64,000 bases of DNA from Amaranthus tricolor (lineage: Eukaryota > Streptophyta > Magnoliopsida > Caryophyllales > Amaranthaceae). How positions within the stretch are numbered: the stretch's first letter is position 1; each line of letters starts with the position of its first letter. The translations under genes were made by a program, and so were the position numbers. The stretch spans positions 295,501-359,500 of the forward strand of contig NC_080050.1 in NCBI RefSeq assembly GCF_026212465.1, in the 5' to 3' direction. The notes under the pieces were generated by a model. It made no database searches, was not told where the DNA came from, and saw only the letters and a list, made by a program, of their open reading frames with translations. Positions 18,473 through 30,190 of the stretch are shown one piece after another.

Positions 18473-21103
18473 GATAATGACATGCAGACATCTGTATATA
18501 CCGAAATACAATCATCTACCTCTGTAAAAATTTTGCATCTTGGATTCAGTTGAGTTCGGACTGTGTAAATTATATTAAATACACTCGTGATTCTCGCTAA
18601 ATTACAATGACTCTTGCAGAATTATTCAAGTTTTTTCTGGAGTGAATTGTACATTCAGTTACAAACAGAAGTATTATAAGAAAAATTAAAAATACCCTTC
18701 AAGAAGGATGCTATCACCAGCAATCCTCGTTGATAAATTCTTCAACCTTTGACTATGGGTATGGTTCATCATCATCGAGGAAGAAAGACTGTCTTCAGGT
18801 TCAGTCCCTGCCCAAATAGGCAGTACCTCCACTACAACCTTCTGCATTGAATTTGTCTGTAATGCTTCTTCCAGAATCTCTTCCAAATCACTAAGCTTTC
18901 CTCTCAAATCCACCAATACATTAGTCATTTCCTGCTTACTCAAATACTCTAGAATAGCATCCAGGCTTATGTGATCCATAACCACTACTTCAATCCCTTT
19001 TTGAGACAATTCCGGTCCTACACTTACTTCTTTGTTTGCAAATACAGTGGCATTACAATCTGATTCTGCAACTAGGTTGTTGAGAAAATCCTGATTTGTA
19101 GCTAATAAAATGTGGCGAGGTTGGCGAGCATTAGGTTCTTGTGACCGGAGAGATGACAATTCTTGCGCCATTGTGGAGCTGGCGCTTGTGTGTATCACCG
19201 CATCATACTCTTGCAGCAATTTTGAAAAATATCCTCCACATTCTGTAACCTTTTCACCTACTTGATCTAAAACCACACCGTTTACAGAGATGGAATACCT
19301 GCAAATGATGCAAGTATTCTAATTATAGTAATCAGGACCATTACCAGTAATCATGCACAACTCTAGAAGAGTAAGATTTATACCTAAGAGTCACAAAAGG
19401 CTTTCCAGAAAGCATTTTGTGGATGAATGCTTCATTGAGCTTCTTGCACAGATCCTCCTCAACACCAACAACAACTTCTATGCCTGCTTCTTGTAGTTTA
19501 TTAATTCCTCGCGAACAAACAATTGGGTTGGGATCCACCATGCCGACCACAACTTTCTTCACTTTGGCTTTGATCAAAGCCTCAGAACACGGAGGTGTTC
19601 TTCCATAATGATTGCAAGGTTCCAAAGTCACATAGGCAGTTGCATTCTCAGCCTGATCTCCGGCTTCTCTCAAAGCAAAGACCTTACAAAATAACCTTTA
19701 CGGTTTAGATCATCAGTAGGAACTACACACAACTTGAAAGGCAACAACATTTTCAAACCCAAGTCCCCAAATATTACGAGGTGAACCATTGAAGCGCGAA
19801 ACGCAAAACTATGGCCCATACCACGGTTCGGAACATTTGCACCAAAATTGTAAAAAACGCGATTCGAATCACTAAATTAATGTTTCTCACTTCTCGTTTG
19901 CATCAAGCTTTGAAAGCTCGTCTTCTTTTTCTTTTTATTGTTATCTTTATATTATATTCTACTTTTGTGATACAAGACTTTTGCTTTAAGATTAATTTTT
20001 GGTTGTATTTCCTACTTAAGATCAAATATATTTGGACAACATATGACCCTATCTTAGCTTCTATCGGATCAAATTTCATTTCTTGGGCTTTCGAAATATT
20101 AAATTAACACTTCTCGTTTTTGGTGTCCATTTCTTGAATTGAATTTCGTTACGTGTATGGGTGAACAATGTCTTTCACAGAAACACAATTTCCACCTCTA
20201 ACAATCGACTCTAATGGGGTCTATTTGATCACCAAAGGGTAAGAAAAATCAATTCATTCAACATTTTATCCAATTTTAACATTCAAATAAGTAGCATATA
20301 TCTTATAAAAAAAGCATTATACTTTTAATAAAGATAAAATACATTACACTTATTTAAACATTTGTCAGAACAAATGAACACATAAAAGTGAGCAAGATTA
20401 AGCAAATTCAATCAATTAGTAGTGATATATACTAGCAATTACCTCAGCATGAGGCTGTCCAGCCTTAGGATGAAATCCTTGGCCAACAATCTTACCATGT
20501 TTTACAATAATGCTTCCCACCATAGGATTAGGACTAGTATATCCAATAGCCTGTTTCGCCAATTCCACACATTTCCTCATATAAAATGCATCTTCTTCTC
20601 CATTTTCAATTTCTGCCCTTCTACACATCACTTCAACCAAACCCCTACCATTTCTGAAACTCTCTACATTTTTATACCCAAGATTGAATCTTGAATCAAA
20701 CCCAAGTTTCCCCACATTACCCAACTTTTTATTTGAATTAGACACCCATTTAGGCACACTACAAGACCCAGAAACAGCTCCAAAAATGGAAACTGAAGGA
20801 TTGATTCTGAGATTTGGGTTTATAATTGTGAGAAAATTCATCTTTGTTTTGATTGTGATTAGTAGTGTAGAAATATCAATAATCGGAAAACAATGTGATG
20901 GGAACGAATGAGAGATATATGGGAGAATAAATAGCAATAAGAAAGAACAAATGATAGTAGTTATTTGTAGCTATACAAGTACTTTTGAGGGTTTAGATGT
21001 CATTTTAATGCCTGGGGTGGACTGGTTACGACGAGGATGGATCGAAGAATCACTGAGAATCAAAGGAGAGCCATGAATCACATTGTTTGATAAATTAATT
21101 AAA
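18473..21103. repeat. Segmental duplication C (copy 1) carrying PYRD-A
   Basis: About 2.63 kb that aligns to 33601-36233 at offset 15128 (15130 at the right end after small indels). The part from about 18490 to 20810 looks identical. The outer 290 bp on the right and the first 15 bp on the left carry many substitutions. Confidence 0.9.
18686..20841 (-). CDS. PYRD: Riboflavin biosynthesis deaminase PYRD, plastid, 436 aa (copy A)
   Basis: Three exons: 20841-20443, 19682-19384, 19298-18686 (399+299+613 nt), GT-AG introns. PYRD deaminates the pyrimidine product of GTP cyclohydrolase II in plastid riboflavin synthesis. The deaminase domain has zinc-binding PHAE (H131, with E133 as proton shuttle) and EPCNHYGRTPPC (C156, C165), plus SPNPMVGSIIV. 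The C-terminal half is the reductase-like domain; in plants this half is degenerate in PYRD and reduction is done by PYRR. The Ser/Asn-rich N-terminus starting MNFLTIINPN is a likely plastid transit peptide; an upstream in-frame ATG at 20937 would give a hydrophobic extension and is less likely. Length is close to Arabidopsis PYRD (about 426 aa). The product differs from copy B at one residue (R12 here, K12 there), inside the transit peptide, so the mature enzymes should be identical. Confidence 0.93.
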
Positions 21104-21660
21104 GAACTTAAGACAGATTAATGTTATTTAATGTTAGTGATGACTTAGTGTTATGAAAATATTTTGTTAATTATTATTGATTAACCCTAAAAGATCAAAT
21201 TTCAATTAATGCCAACAAATATACCCAATTCAAAAAAACCCTAAAATTAACAACCCTAATTGTGTAATTGCAAATATAAAATTATTGTGAAATTTTTCAG
21301 CATCATTCCAACCTTAAAAATGAATTACTACAAATTAATTTGATTAATTTCAGCAATAAGATTAAATGACAATAAATTGCAAAGAAAAAAAAACCTGGAA
21401 GAAGAGAAATGGTCAAATTAATGATGAAGATTAGAGAGAAGAGCAGAGCTGGTGAGATGACAGGCGGATGTCAAACGGACGACGGTGGAACTGTTGTGGT
21501 CAGGTGGTGTCGACTAGGGGTGTTCAAAACCGGACCCGATTTTTCGGATACTTAAAATTCTGATCCGGTTCCGATCCGGTTTAAACCGGATACCCAGTTT
21601 TGTTTAAAACTTTTTTTAACAAATATCAGACTTTCATCAAGATTTTAACTTTAAAATATT

Positions 21661-21749
21661 AAACATAAATATCAGAATTCAACTTCAAAACATTAAACAT
21701 AAATATCAGAATTCAACTTCAAAACATTAAACATAAATATCAGAATTCA
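21661..21749. repeat. 34-bp tandem repeat, about 2.6 copies
   Basis: The unit begins AAACATAAATATCAGAATTC and ends AACTTCAAAACATT. Copies lie at 21661-21694, 21695-21728 and a partial one to 21749; a decayed half-unit precedes them. The two complete units look identical, so the expansion is recent. Confidence 0.9.
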
Positions 21750-22131
21750 ATCAAGATTACCAGCAATAGGAATTCACTTTCATCAATCACCTTGCAAACT
21801 AATACAGACTTCCTTTTTTTGAATAATTTATATATCAATATTCAAAACTGGCTGGAGAGAGCCCAAAACCGGCCAGCAGCTGACGGTAGCTCGTGAGTTG
21901 GCTGCCGGCTGTTCAGTGCGAGGGAGGAGGGAAAGGGAGGCTGCTGGTTTCTGCCGTGGAGAAGAGAAGGGAGGCCGGCGTTTCTGTGGGGCCGTGCAGC
22001 AGGGTGGTAGTGGCACGGCTGCTCAATAGCGGCGGAAGAGAAGAAGGGAGAAAGAAGGAGAAGGGGGAGGAAGGAAAGTGAAGGCTCTCTCTTGAGTGTT
22101 TAGAGTTTTCACGGTTTTATACTCCTTATTT

Positions 22132-22132
22132 C

Positions 22133-22164
<32 letters not shown>
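22132..22164. repeat. ATT trinucleotide microsatellite
   Basis: About eleven ATT units in a row, followed by an imperfect TTTA tract. Confidence 0.9.
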
Positions 22165-22167
<3 letters not shown>

Positions 22168-22299
22168 TTATTTATTTATTATTTTTCATCTCGATTTATT
22201 TTTAACTAGGAGACTCACCTTCGTGGGCTCACACATTTTAATAAAATAATCATTTTGATTCGAACCTCTTTATTTAAGAAATCATAACTATATTTTTAA

Positions 22300-22408
<109 letters not shown>

Positions 22409-23579
22409 CATTTAAATTCATGTATGCAAGAAATTTATTAAAACTAATTCAGAAATAATTAAATATACATGTAAAATCTTTAAAAACTATTAAAATATTA
22501 AATAATTACGTCATTAAAATCTCGGGGTGTTACACTATTACTTTACAAGTCAATAGCGAAACAATACGACAAATGAAACATATGATTTCATTTGCGAAAT
22601 AAACAAAAATTTATATACCAAACGTATTTATTCAAATCTCATATTAAAACAACGAAATAACAACACTTAAAAATGTGGAAATATATAGACCGTCAAGAAG
22701 TAGGCTTGATCTAAATCCTAAGAACACAGGTGATTGACATCACCGAAAATAGGGTTCTTGCAAGAACGAAATGGGATCGGGGGCTCGAGACCAATTCGAA
22801 TAACCATTACCTATTATCAAGCTATAGGATTTCACAATAATCAGGATATAAATATCCATTGCCAATTCCCAAAAACGGACATTTTTCAATGTCGAATATT
22901 TTTTTATAAAACAAAACAAGAATTCACTTAATTTTCTTTGAAATCAACAATCATTACTTAAAATATAAATCAATTCATCATCAAACATCAACATATAAGA
23001 ACTTGAGTTACTATCAATGGAGTTTAACTAATTTTACACCAATCTTAAATCCCAATATCCAACTTTCATGCTATCCAAATAATATCAACTAATCAAATAC
23101 CCAATTGATACTTATATTTCCAAATTTAATACTTGTACCAACACCCATAATAATCAATTAAGGACCGAAACTCAACAATATCAATCAATAAAGAAAAAAT
23201 AATAACCGTAAATTGATCCCAAATACCTAATAAACAAACTTAGACATTTGATTAAAAGAATACCCAATTTATTTCATAGCTTCTAATCCCACGTTATAAA
23301 ACCCGTATTAGTATCATTTCAGGACATATGTAAGTTTTTGGTCATAACTTTCTCATACGAACTCGTATAGAGGTGATTTAAGTGGCTACGCGACCATGAT
23401 TCAGAGCTCTACAATTCTTATGCGGACACTAAAACCTAGAAACAATCACAACTGACCCGAAAATGGTCATAACAGAACGCTCAGTTTCTATCAATATCCA
23501 AAATACTAAATTTTATACTAAAAACCAAATAACCCAATCAACCAATACTAATCAACACCAAAAACAACTCAATTACTAA

Positions 23580-24657
23580 TTGAATTCATACACTCATCTT
23601 AAATTTAAGTTGATACTTAAATTTGGATCAAAGACCCAAATTGAATCCACAATTACTAAATTACTTTAACACATTCAATTAATACTTAAATACAATAGTT
23701 TGTGGGTTACCTTTGAGCAAATTCTTCTCAACACTTTGTAATCCACCCAAAATCAAAGATTTACTTCACTAATCCAACCAAAAAAAAAGAACTTCTACCA
23801 AAAGAACCTAACAATTATACATATAAATGTCAAATTAATGGTTTTATTAACCTATAAATCAACATATACATAAAAAGAGGAAGATGAATATGAACTTACT
23901 ATTACCAAAAGAGGATGGAGATGAGGTTTTACTTGATTTCTTCAATTTCAGAATTCTCTAATTTTCAAAACAATCCCAATTAGCTTCCACTTGCTCAAGA
24001 AATCAGATTATTCAAGAAGTGTAGATTGAATTTCTTCAAACCCTAGCTATTCGGGATTTCTAATATGACGAGATTCTATAGTTTTTGTTTTTCCAGCAAC
24101 TTGAGATGGTAGAAGAAGGAGATGCGTATTCTTTGTAAACTTTATACAGATTCACTTAAGGATATTGCTTAAGATGACTCATGAATATTACATGGTCATA
24201 GGTTTAGGTGGCTAAATTAGGAGTGATGGCTTCCTACACATATTTATCAAGTATGAAGTGTATTATATACCTATATTTTTTTTCTTCGTATAATTTATTT
24301 TGTCCCAAAAATAATAAATCTAATATCTAAAATAACCGTAGTAAAATTTACTCTTAAAAAGACAAACTCTTTTTACTATTAAAATAGTAATTTTTTACAA
24401 AGACTTTTTTATAACTGTTTCAATAATTGAAAGGTGAAGTTGCAGTATCTTATATTTATGCGTTGGAAAGATTCAGAAATTTTTTTGAGAATAGTCAAAC
24501 TCCCAATAATCCCATTTTGATTGATCGTGATGGAGATCAATCCTAACTATTCGCAAATGATGCTTTTAAATAGTCACAATTGATTCCATTATAATCTATA
24601 TAAAATTGCTAATTGTCATAAGCTTCTTCATCCATAAATTGGTTTTTAATAACTAAC
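23580..24657. repeat. Duplicated block A (copy 2)
   Basis: Partner of 17283-18360, without indels. After it, at 24658, the sequence departs from copy 1 for 1108 bp before block B resumes. Confidence 0.85.
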
Positions 24658-25765
24658 TATACACTATTTAATATTCACCTTATGTATAACTATGTATACA
24701 TAAATATATACGCATATAATTAAGTCAAATATATTTTTAAAAAAACACGCTTTAGTATGTTTTTGGAAAATGAAAAGAATTTATCATCAACCAAACACAA
24801 AGCAACAATAAAAAATAAATAATGGTTACATTTTAGCCAAAACAAAAAAATGAACTACACACAAGCTAGCCAATTAAAAAACCAAACAAAATTAGTAAAC
24901 TACTGAATTTACAATCAAAAAGCAAGTGATTATCATGTGTTTGTTCATGAGAGAACTAAGGAGTGAGGAGCATATGTTGCAATCCCTATTTGTGGTGATT
25001 GCTTGGTCATGACTCATGAGCTACCATATCTCAAGCTAGTGTGGAGTCCTTTATATGCAGCCAACCATGAGTTAAATATTGTTCATCATCATAATGGGCT
25101 TTTATTGAAAATTATTAAGTAGCTTACTCTATATTCTTCCCAACTTTTTAATTTTCGTGTCATTTTTAATAGGTAAAATGATAAGGACTGATACATAAAT
25201 GAATTCTTCAAATACCTTTGTTCTATATTTAGAGAGTAGTAGGGTTGTCCATTAATATGCGACTCATATGTTTAATTGTGGAGTTAAAGACAAAGTTTTA
25301 TCGGACAATCATTAACCAATATTACTATATAGATAAAAATGTTGGACTTTTAGACATGTTCTTTGCAAAAAAAGATGAGAGTGATGAAACTACGAATGCT
25401 TAGATGGATGAACAAATACCGTAAATGTGAAGAGTATAAGAAAGACTAAGAGTCATAGATATCGAGGAGATGATGAAAATGAATTATTTAAGATAATTTT
25501 AACATGCCCAACGAACAAAGTATTAATAAAAGCTCAAAGAATTAAAAAAAACGTAGATTTACATATTTGTTGGGAAATTAAAACATGTAGAAAACAGTCT
25601 TTAAAGACTGTGAAAAATAAGCAAATGCACAAAGGATAAAAGAAAGGAGTATTATTATTTCTATGTTCTTACAATCTGAAATGAAGAACTCTATTTATAG
25701 AGTTGAACAAAAAATAAATAACTGTCCTAAAATACTATAGCTATTAACCAAAAAGAAAATATAAC
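24658..25765. other. 1108-bp segment present only between A and B of copy 2
   Basis: AT-rich sequence with no supported gene. It is bordered by TAAC on both sides (24654-24657 and 25762-25765). That fits either a small insertion with a 4-bp target duplication or a deletion in copy 1 through 4-bp microhomology. No terminal inverted repeats were seen. Confidence 0.6.
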
Positions 25766-25877
25766 AACCTAAGTGAACAACAAATGTCTAACAAACCAAA
25801 AACTAATTAACAAACTATAGATTAACAAATTACTGATGTTGTGAGTACACTTCAATAGAACGAAAGGAGAAAGCAAA
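25766..25877. repeat. Duplicated block B (copy 2)
   Basis: Partner of 18361-18472. Similarity stops at 25877, exactly opposite the A/B-to-C junction of the other locus. Confidence 0.85.
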
Positions 25878-25961
25878 TATATGTAACCTAGTTCTTGTGT
25901 ATTAAATATTAATATTAAGACTGAAACTTTTAGTGACTTGGTACTTCATTATTATTATTAA

Positions 25962-25970
25962 TATTTATAA
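25962..25970 (+). promoter_or_regulatory. Candidate TATA box of the small membrane-protein gene
   Basis: TATTTATAA lies about 85-90 bp upstream of the ATG at 26054, a fair distance for a plant TATA box with a short leader. In such AT-rich DNA this could be chance. Confidence 0.35.
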
Positions 25971-26053
25971 GGAAAAAATTTTTAGTATTTCTATAAGAAT
26001 TGGACACCCGTTTCCAGTTTCCACATTGTCTGAAAGAGAAGAGAAGGAAGAAG

Positions 26054-28708
26054 ATGAATCCAAACACGGACAAATTAATAAGACGAACAACCATGGTTGG
26101 AACTGTTGTTGCTGCTTACTTTCTCTTAACTGCTGATTATGGTCCTCAACCCAATATTCTCGACCCCGTAAGTTTTTCTTCTTTTTTCAGATTCATTCCT
26201 ACTCCATATACTTGTATTTTTCCTGTTTGAAGCCATAAAAAAGTGTGAAATTGTTGATACCCAGATCGAAAGTTTTGATCTTTACTGCTAATATTATTAT
26301 TAGATGCTTTAATTACTTGATTTCTTGTATGATTTGGGTAGGTTTGATGGATTTTCTTAAATAAATGTTTAATCTTTTGGGTTTGGTCTTTGTAATATGA
26401 TTCAATCAATATGCTTCCAATTTTTTTCTAATTTATTAGAGTGCGTGTTAATGTTATAATGCACCTGAGTTTGTCAAGGAAGTTGATCATAATTCATAAC
26501 ATGGAGTGTTGATTTGCAATTAGCCAAAGCTTTCATTAAATTTCATTGTAATACAATTCAATGAATACAAAATAATAAAGATGATCCTCTACTTAAGCTA
26601 TACAAAGAATCTTATTAACTAACCCACTATTTAACTTTCTAATAAACTCATAATATGATAGCGAACCGCGTGCCCAAACGGGTGAACTATGCATTTACAG
26701 TTGAAACTGAATCCGTGTAGGATTCAGGTTGGGAAGAGTGGTTGGAAAATTTTACACATAAGGGTTTTAGATGGAAATGGGGATGGTTTCAACTTAATTA
26801 AGGGCAGATAGATAAATGGTTTGGGAAGGACTTGACGAAGAAAAAGAGCAAAGGTAGGATCTTTGAGAACATCAGTTTTGATGTCCGGGTTTTAAGGGGT
26901 TGGGGTGGGTTTAGATGTGTTTGGCATGTGGAAAGGATCAAAGATTGAACCTTTGGTGTATTCAATGTGAGATTTGTGTATAGGTAAGAGTTTAGAGGAA
27001 TTCGGGTTTGTGAATTGGGCTTATGGTAGCCAAAGATAGAGAGATAGAGTGATGTATAGAGATAGAAGTTCATATAGAGAAGGACAACTATGATTGTGGG
27101 CTTGTGTTTTGAAACGTGTAGTATGGTTGTTGGTGAGCAAGGAAATTGGTGTAAGAGAGGGATAGATGGAAGGGATGAGAGATGAAACTATTTGTAATGA
27201 AGGGATAGGACCATAAACTTAGTCTTAACTCTGGTATAGTTACACTACAGAATCAAAACTATGGTTTCAAGAACACGAGCGGACTTGCTTGAGGTCTGAC
27301 ATGCATGGACTACAAACGTGATCTTCGGTTTATGCACAACAACGTGTAATGCACTCTTTATTTATAGGTTGCTGCAAACTGCAAAAACCATCAGTCAAAT
27401 TTCCTCGATTCTAGATTTCCTGCACATAGAACAAACCTTGATTAACCCTAGCATGAAGCGAAGGCTTCATCAGAGGCCCATGAATACAGCAAATATTATT
27501 AGTAAAATACACATTAGTATTCATATCTCTTGCTAACTTATATTTAGATATGAGTTAAATTTGAATCCCTAGAACGAACCACACATCTTTAATTAACAAC
27601 CATTGCTCAATTTTACCACACCAAAAAATCCAATCTTTATTTTCAAATACTATGGTGCTTACCTTCTAACTCTTATAACTCAAACATTTCAATTTAAAAC
27701 AAATATTATCGCAGGCACACTTGTCAATAATCCACAAAACAAAATTTACCTACAAAGTGCGATGTTTGAATTTAAAACTCTTTGTTTTCGTTTTTGTTGT
27801 TTCTTGCTCAAAAGACTTATCAGTTGATTGTATGGTGTCTATAGAACCTTGTTCTTGACCAATTGCATCTGTTTATAAATTATCTTTGCTAAGTTGGCCA
27901 ACATCCTTCTTCCAAGTGTAAGATCCAAAATTTAGTGGGACCTCAAGGATTTTGTATTAGGTAGGATTGAAAAACTGTGAACAATTTTTTTTATGATGGA
28001 AGTTTCATTACCATGGGAATGGAATGGTAAGTTTATGAAAATTTACACTATAAATCATTTCTATTACCACCATTTAGTATCAAAAACCAAATTGGCCGTA
28101 AGAACTTTTATTGTAGAATCAATTTTTTTTTTGTGTTCGTACACCTTACAAAAAAATGCATTGAGGAACTCTTAGTTGATGGCATCCAGTGTTTCATTGT
28201 TGCTCATGTTGCAAAGCATGTATGATGTGTAGTAGAGTTGGACCATTAAAAAAAATCACAGATGTCGTCGCAATCAGGCACCTCGCAATGTTAGGACTTG
28301 TTTCGAGGACATTGCAACAGGAATTGTTTAACTTGAAAAATATCCATTTATCATAGTAATGCAAGTTTTTGACAATATATATTTAATCTAAAGCTTATAA
28401 TAAACCTTTTAGAACCTAATAGCTAATGCATACTGTATTACAAAAAAAATTATAATGGCTGATATGTTAGAAATTAGTATTGCCCTGTGCATCTTCTATA
28501 TTGCTATTCACTTCTTTCAAGTATATAATCAACATGTCCCTTCTAGGCTCATTGTTTTTGTGCTCAGTTAATGTTAATCATTATGTTGCAGATCAAGAAC
28601 ACGATACTATCTGCAGAACGCTCAGCAAAGGACTTCATATTTGGGAACAGAAAAGCACAGGAAGATAGTAATAAAACTGAGAAGACAGACACGAGCAGTA
28701 CAAAGTAA
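26054..28708 (+). CDS. Small single-pass membrane protein, 76 aa, 2 exons
   Basis: Exons 26054-26167 (38 codons, donor CCC|GTAAGT) and 28592-28708 (acceptor TTGCAG|ATC, 38 codons plus stop). The sequence is MNPNTDKLIRRTTMVG, then a hydrophobic stretch VGTVVAAYFLLTADYG (about residues 15-30), then PQPNILDPIKNTILSAERSA, and a polar tail rich in Lys, Glu, Asp, Ser and Thr. The basic N-terminus and single short helix suit an organelle or ER tail-in protein; that is inference. The second exon's reading frame joins the first perfectly, and consensus splice sites support a real gene even though the 2.4-kb intron dwarfs the coding sequence. Family not recognised. Confidence 0.68.
27990..28105. mobile_element. 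MITE fragment in intron 1 of the small gene
   Basis: Contains CATTACCATGGGAATGGAAT and, at the right, CTATTACCACCATTTAGTAT and AAATTGGCCGT, matching the arms of the 42241-42561 MITE. The outer left end is missing or decayed. Confidence 0.5.
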
Positions 28709-28817
28709 AAACCGATGTCTGTTCAAACTTTTTAGTTTTAAGAATTAGGATAGCTTTAATGTGTGTCCTTTAATTGTACAGACTCGAGCAGTTCAAAGTA
28801 AAAACCAATGTCTATTC
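28685..28817. repeat. 40-bp direct repeat spanning a stop codon
   Basis: 28685-28724 and 28778-28817 match at about 36 of 40 positions (ACAGACACGAGCAGTACAAA against ACAGACTCGAGCAGTTCAAA). The first copy includes the last codons and stop of the small gene; the second lies in its 3' UTR. Confidence 0.8.
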
Positions 28818-30190
28818 TAATGTAGCGGTAAAAACACCCTGTTTCTCGTCTTTACTAGTAAAGTTGCTTACTTAGATTCGACAAAACGTAAAACCCTGCA
28901 AATTCGGAACTAAGCAGCAAGCAGCCACTCAACAAAACAATTCCATAAAATCTCATGTAGACCTCTATTAACTTTTTGTGAAGTGCTTTGACAGTGATAA
29001 ATAGCAAGCTTGATGCACATACCTTGGCATTAAATCGTGAGCTTGGAGTTATTTTGAACTCCTTTGGATATACTTATCTAAATTTTTGAATTTGCTACAT
29101 TACCCTAATCGAAATGAGAGTTATTTGGATGTTGTATAGCAAATTTGAACTAAATATGCTCGGAATTGTTGCTTTCTATATTTCATTAATTAATACTTCT
29201 ATACTTCAGTTGTGAATAATGATCTTTTCCTTGGAAGATGAGGCATGTACTAGTGTGTGTTTTAAAATGTACTTTGAATAAGGATATTACCAACTACCAA
29301 GTTTGTGAAAAACACAAAATTGTACAAAATCTCATAATGTGTCATTTGCTACATCGCAATAAATAAAAAACATGTTGTGTCAACCAATAACACTAGCAAA
29401 TTATAATACTTCAGCTTTTTTAATAGCTAGACTTTTTTTTATGTGAGAGTTTTTTAGAGAAAGTGTCGCTATTAAATAAACAGAGGATACTATTATACGA
29501 GACTAGTAATCTTACGAATGATAGTTTTTTGTAATTTTTAACAAAATATTTTAATGAAATGGAGTACTTTTTTAAGAAAAAGTGTGATAATATAGGTAGT
29601 TTCTAACCATTGGTTAGATAATTTTTACCGACATTTTTTGATATTGATGAGTAATGACAACGTTTTTAAAAAAGTACAATATTGAGCGTATATAAAATGT
29701 GTCAATTTGTCGAAGTCGGTTAAATTGAATACCAATGCATCAACTCTTGAAACAAGCATCTCGAGACACCTTCAATCTAACAAATTGTATTGATTACCTT
29801 TTCAATTAGCTTCTCCACATATGCATTCTTTAAGGATGCAAAACATGTATGTTTCTTAGAAAATGTCATCTTCAAAGTCAATAAAAGCCATCTCGTGGAG
29901 TATGACTCAAAAATGATTCAATGAATGTATGAATGAATAGTCATTCTAATCGGCTTTTCGATATTGCACAAGGGTTTCTGTCTTTTTTAAGTAATGCCCA
30001 ATAAAAATCCGCAAGGAATCAACGGTTTCCAACTATACACATTCCCCTTCACTACTTGGTAGTACTAGTATATTCCATCTTTTTCTCTTCACTGTAAAGT
30101 GCAAACCCCAAAACTCCATTTTTCTCCTTCCACCTATTACTCATCTCTAATTCCCAATCCCTTCAATCCATAAACCCTAAAAATCCCAAA
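28709..30190. other. Intergenic region before the VCCN1-like gene
   Basis: Holds the 3' UTR repeat of the small gene, then AT-rich sequence with no supported gene or repeat, then the leader of the VCCN1-like gene (CT-rich from about 30070). Confidence 0.45.

Noticed and set aside
19811..20107. 98-codon plus-strand frame inside PYRD-A intron 1, repeated at 34939-35235
   Set aside because: Conserved only because the whole intron is duplicated; low complexity, no family match, antisense to the gene.
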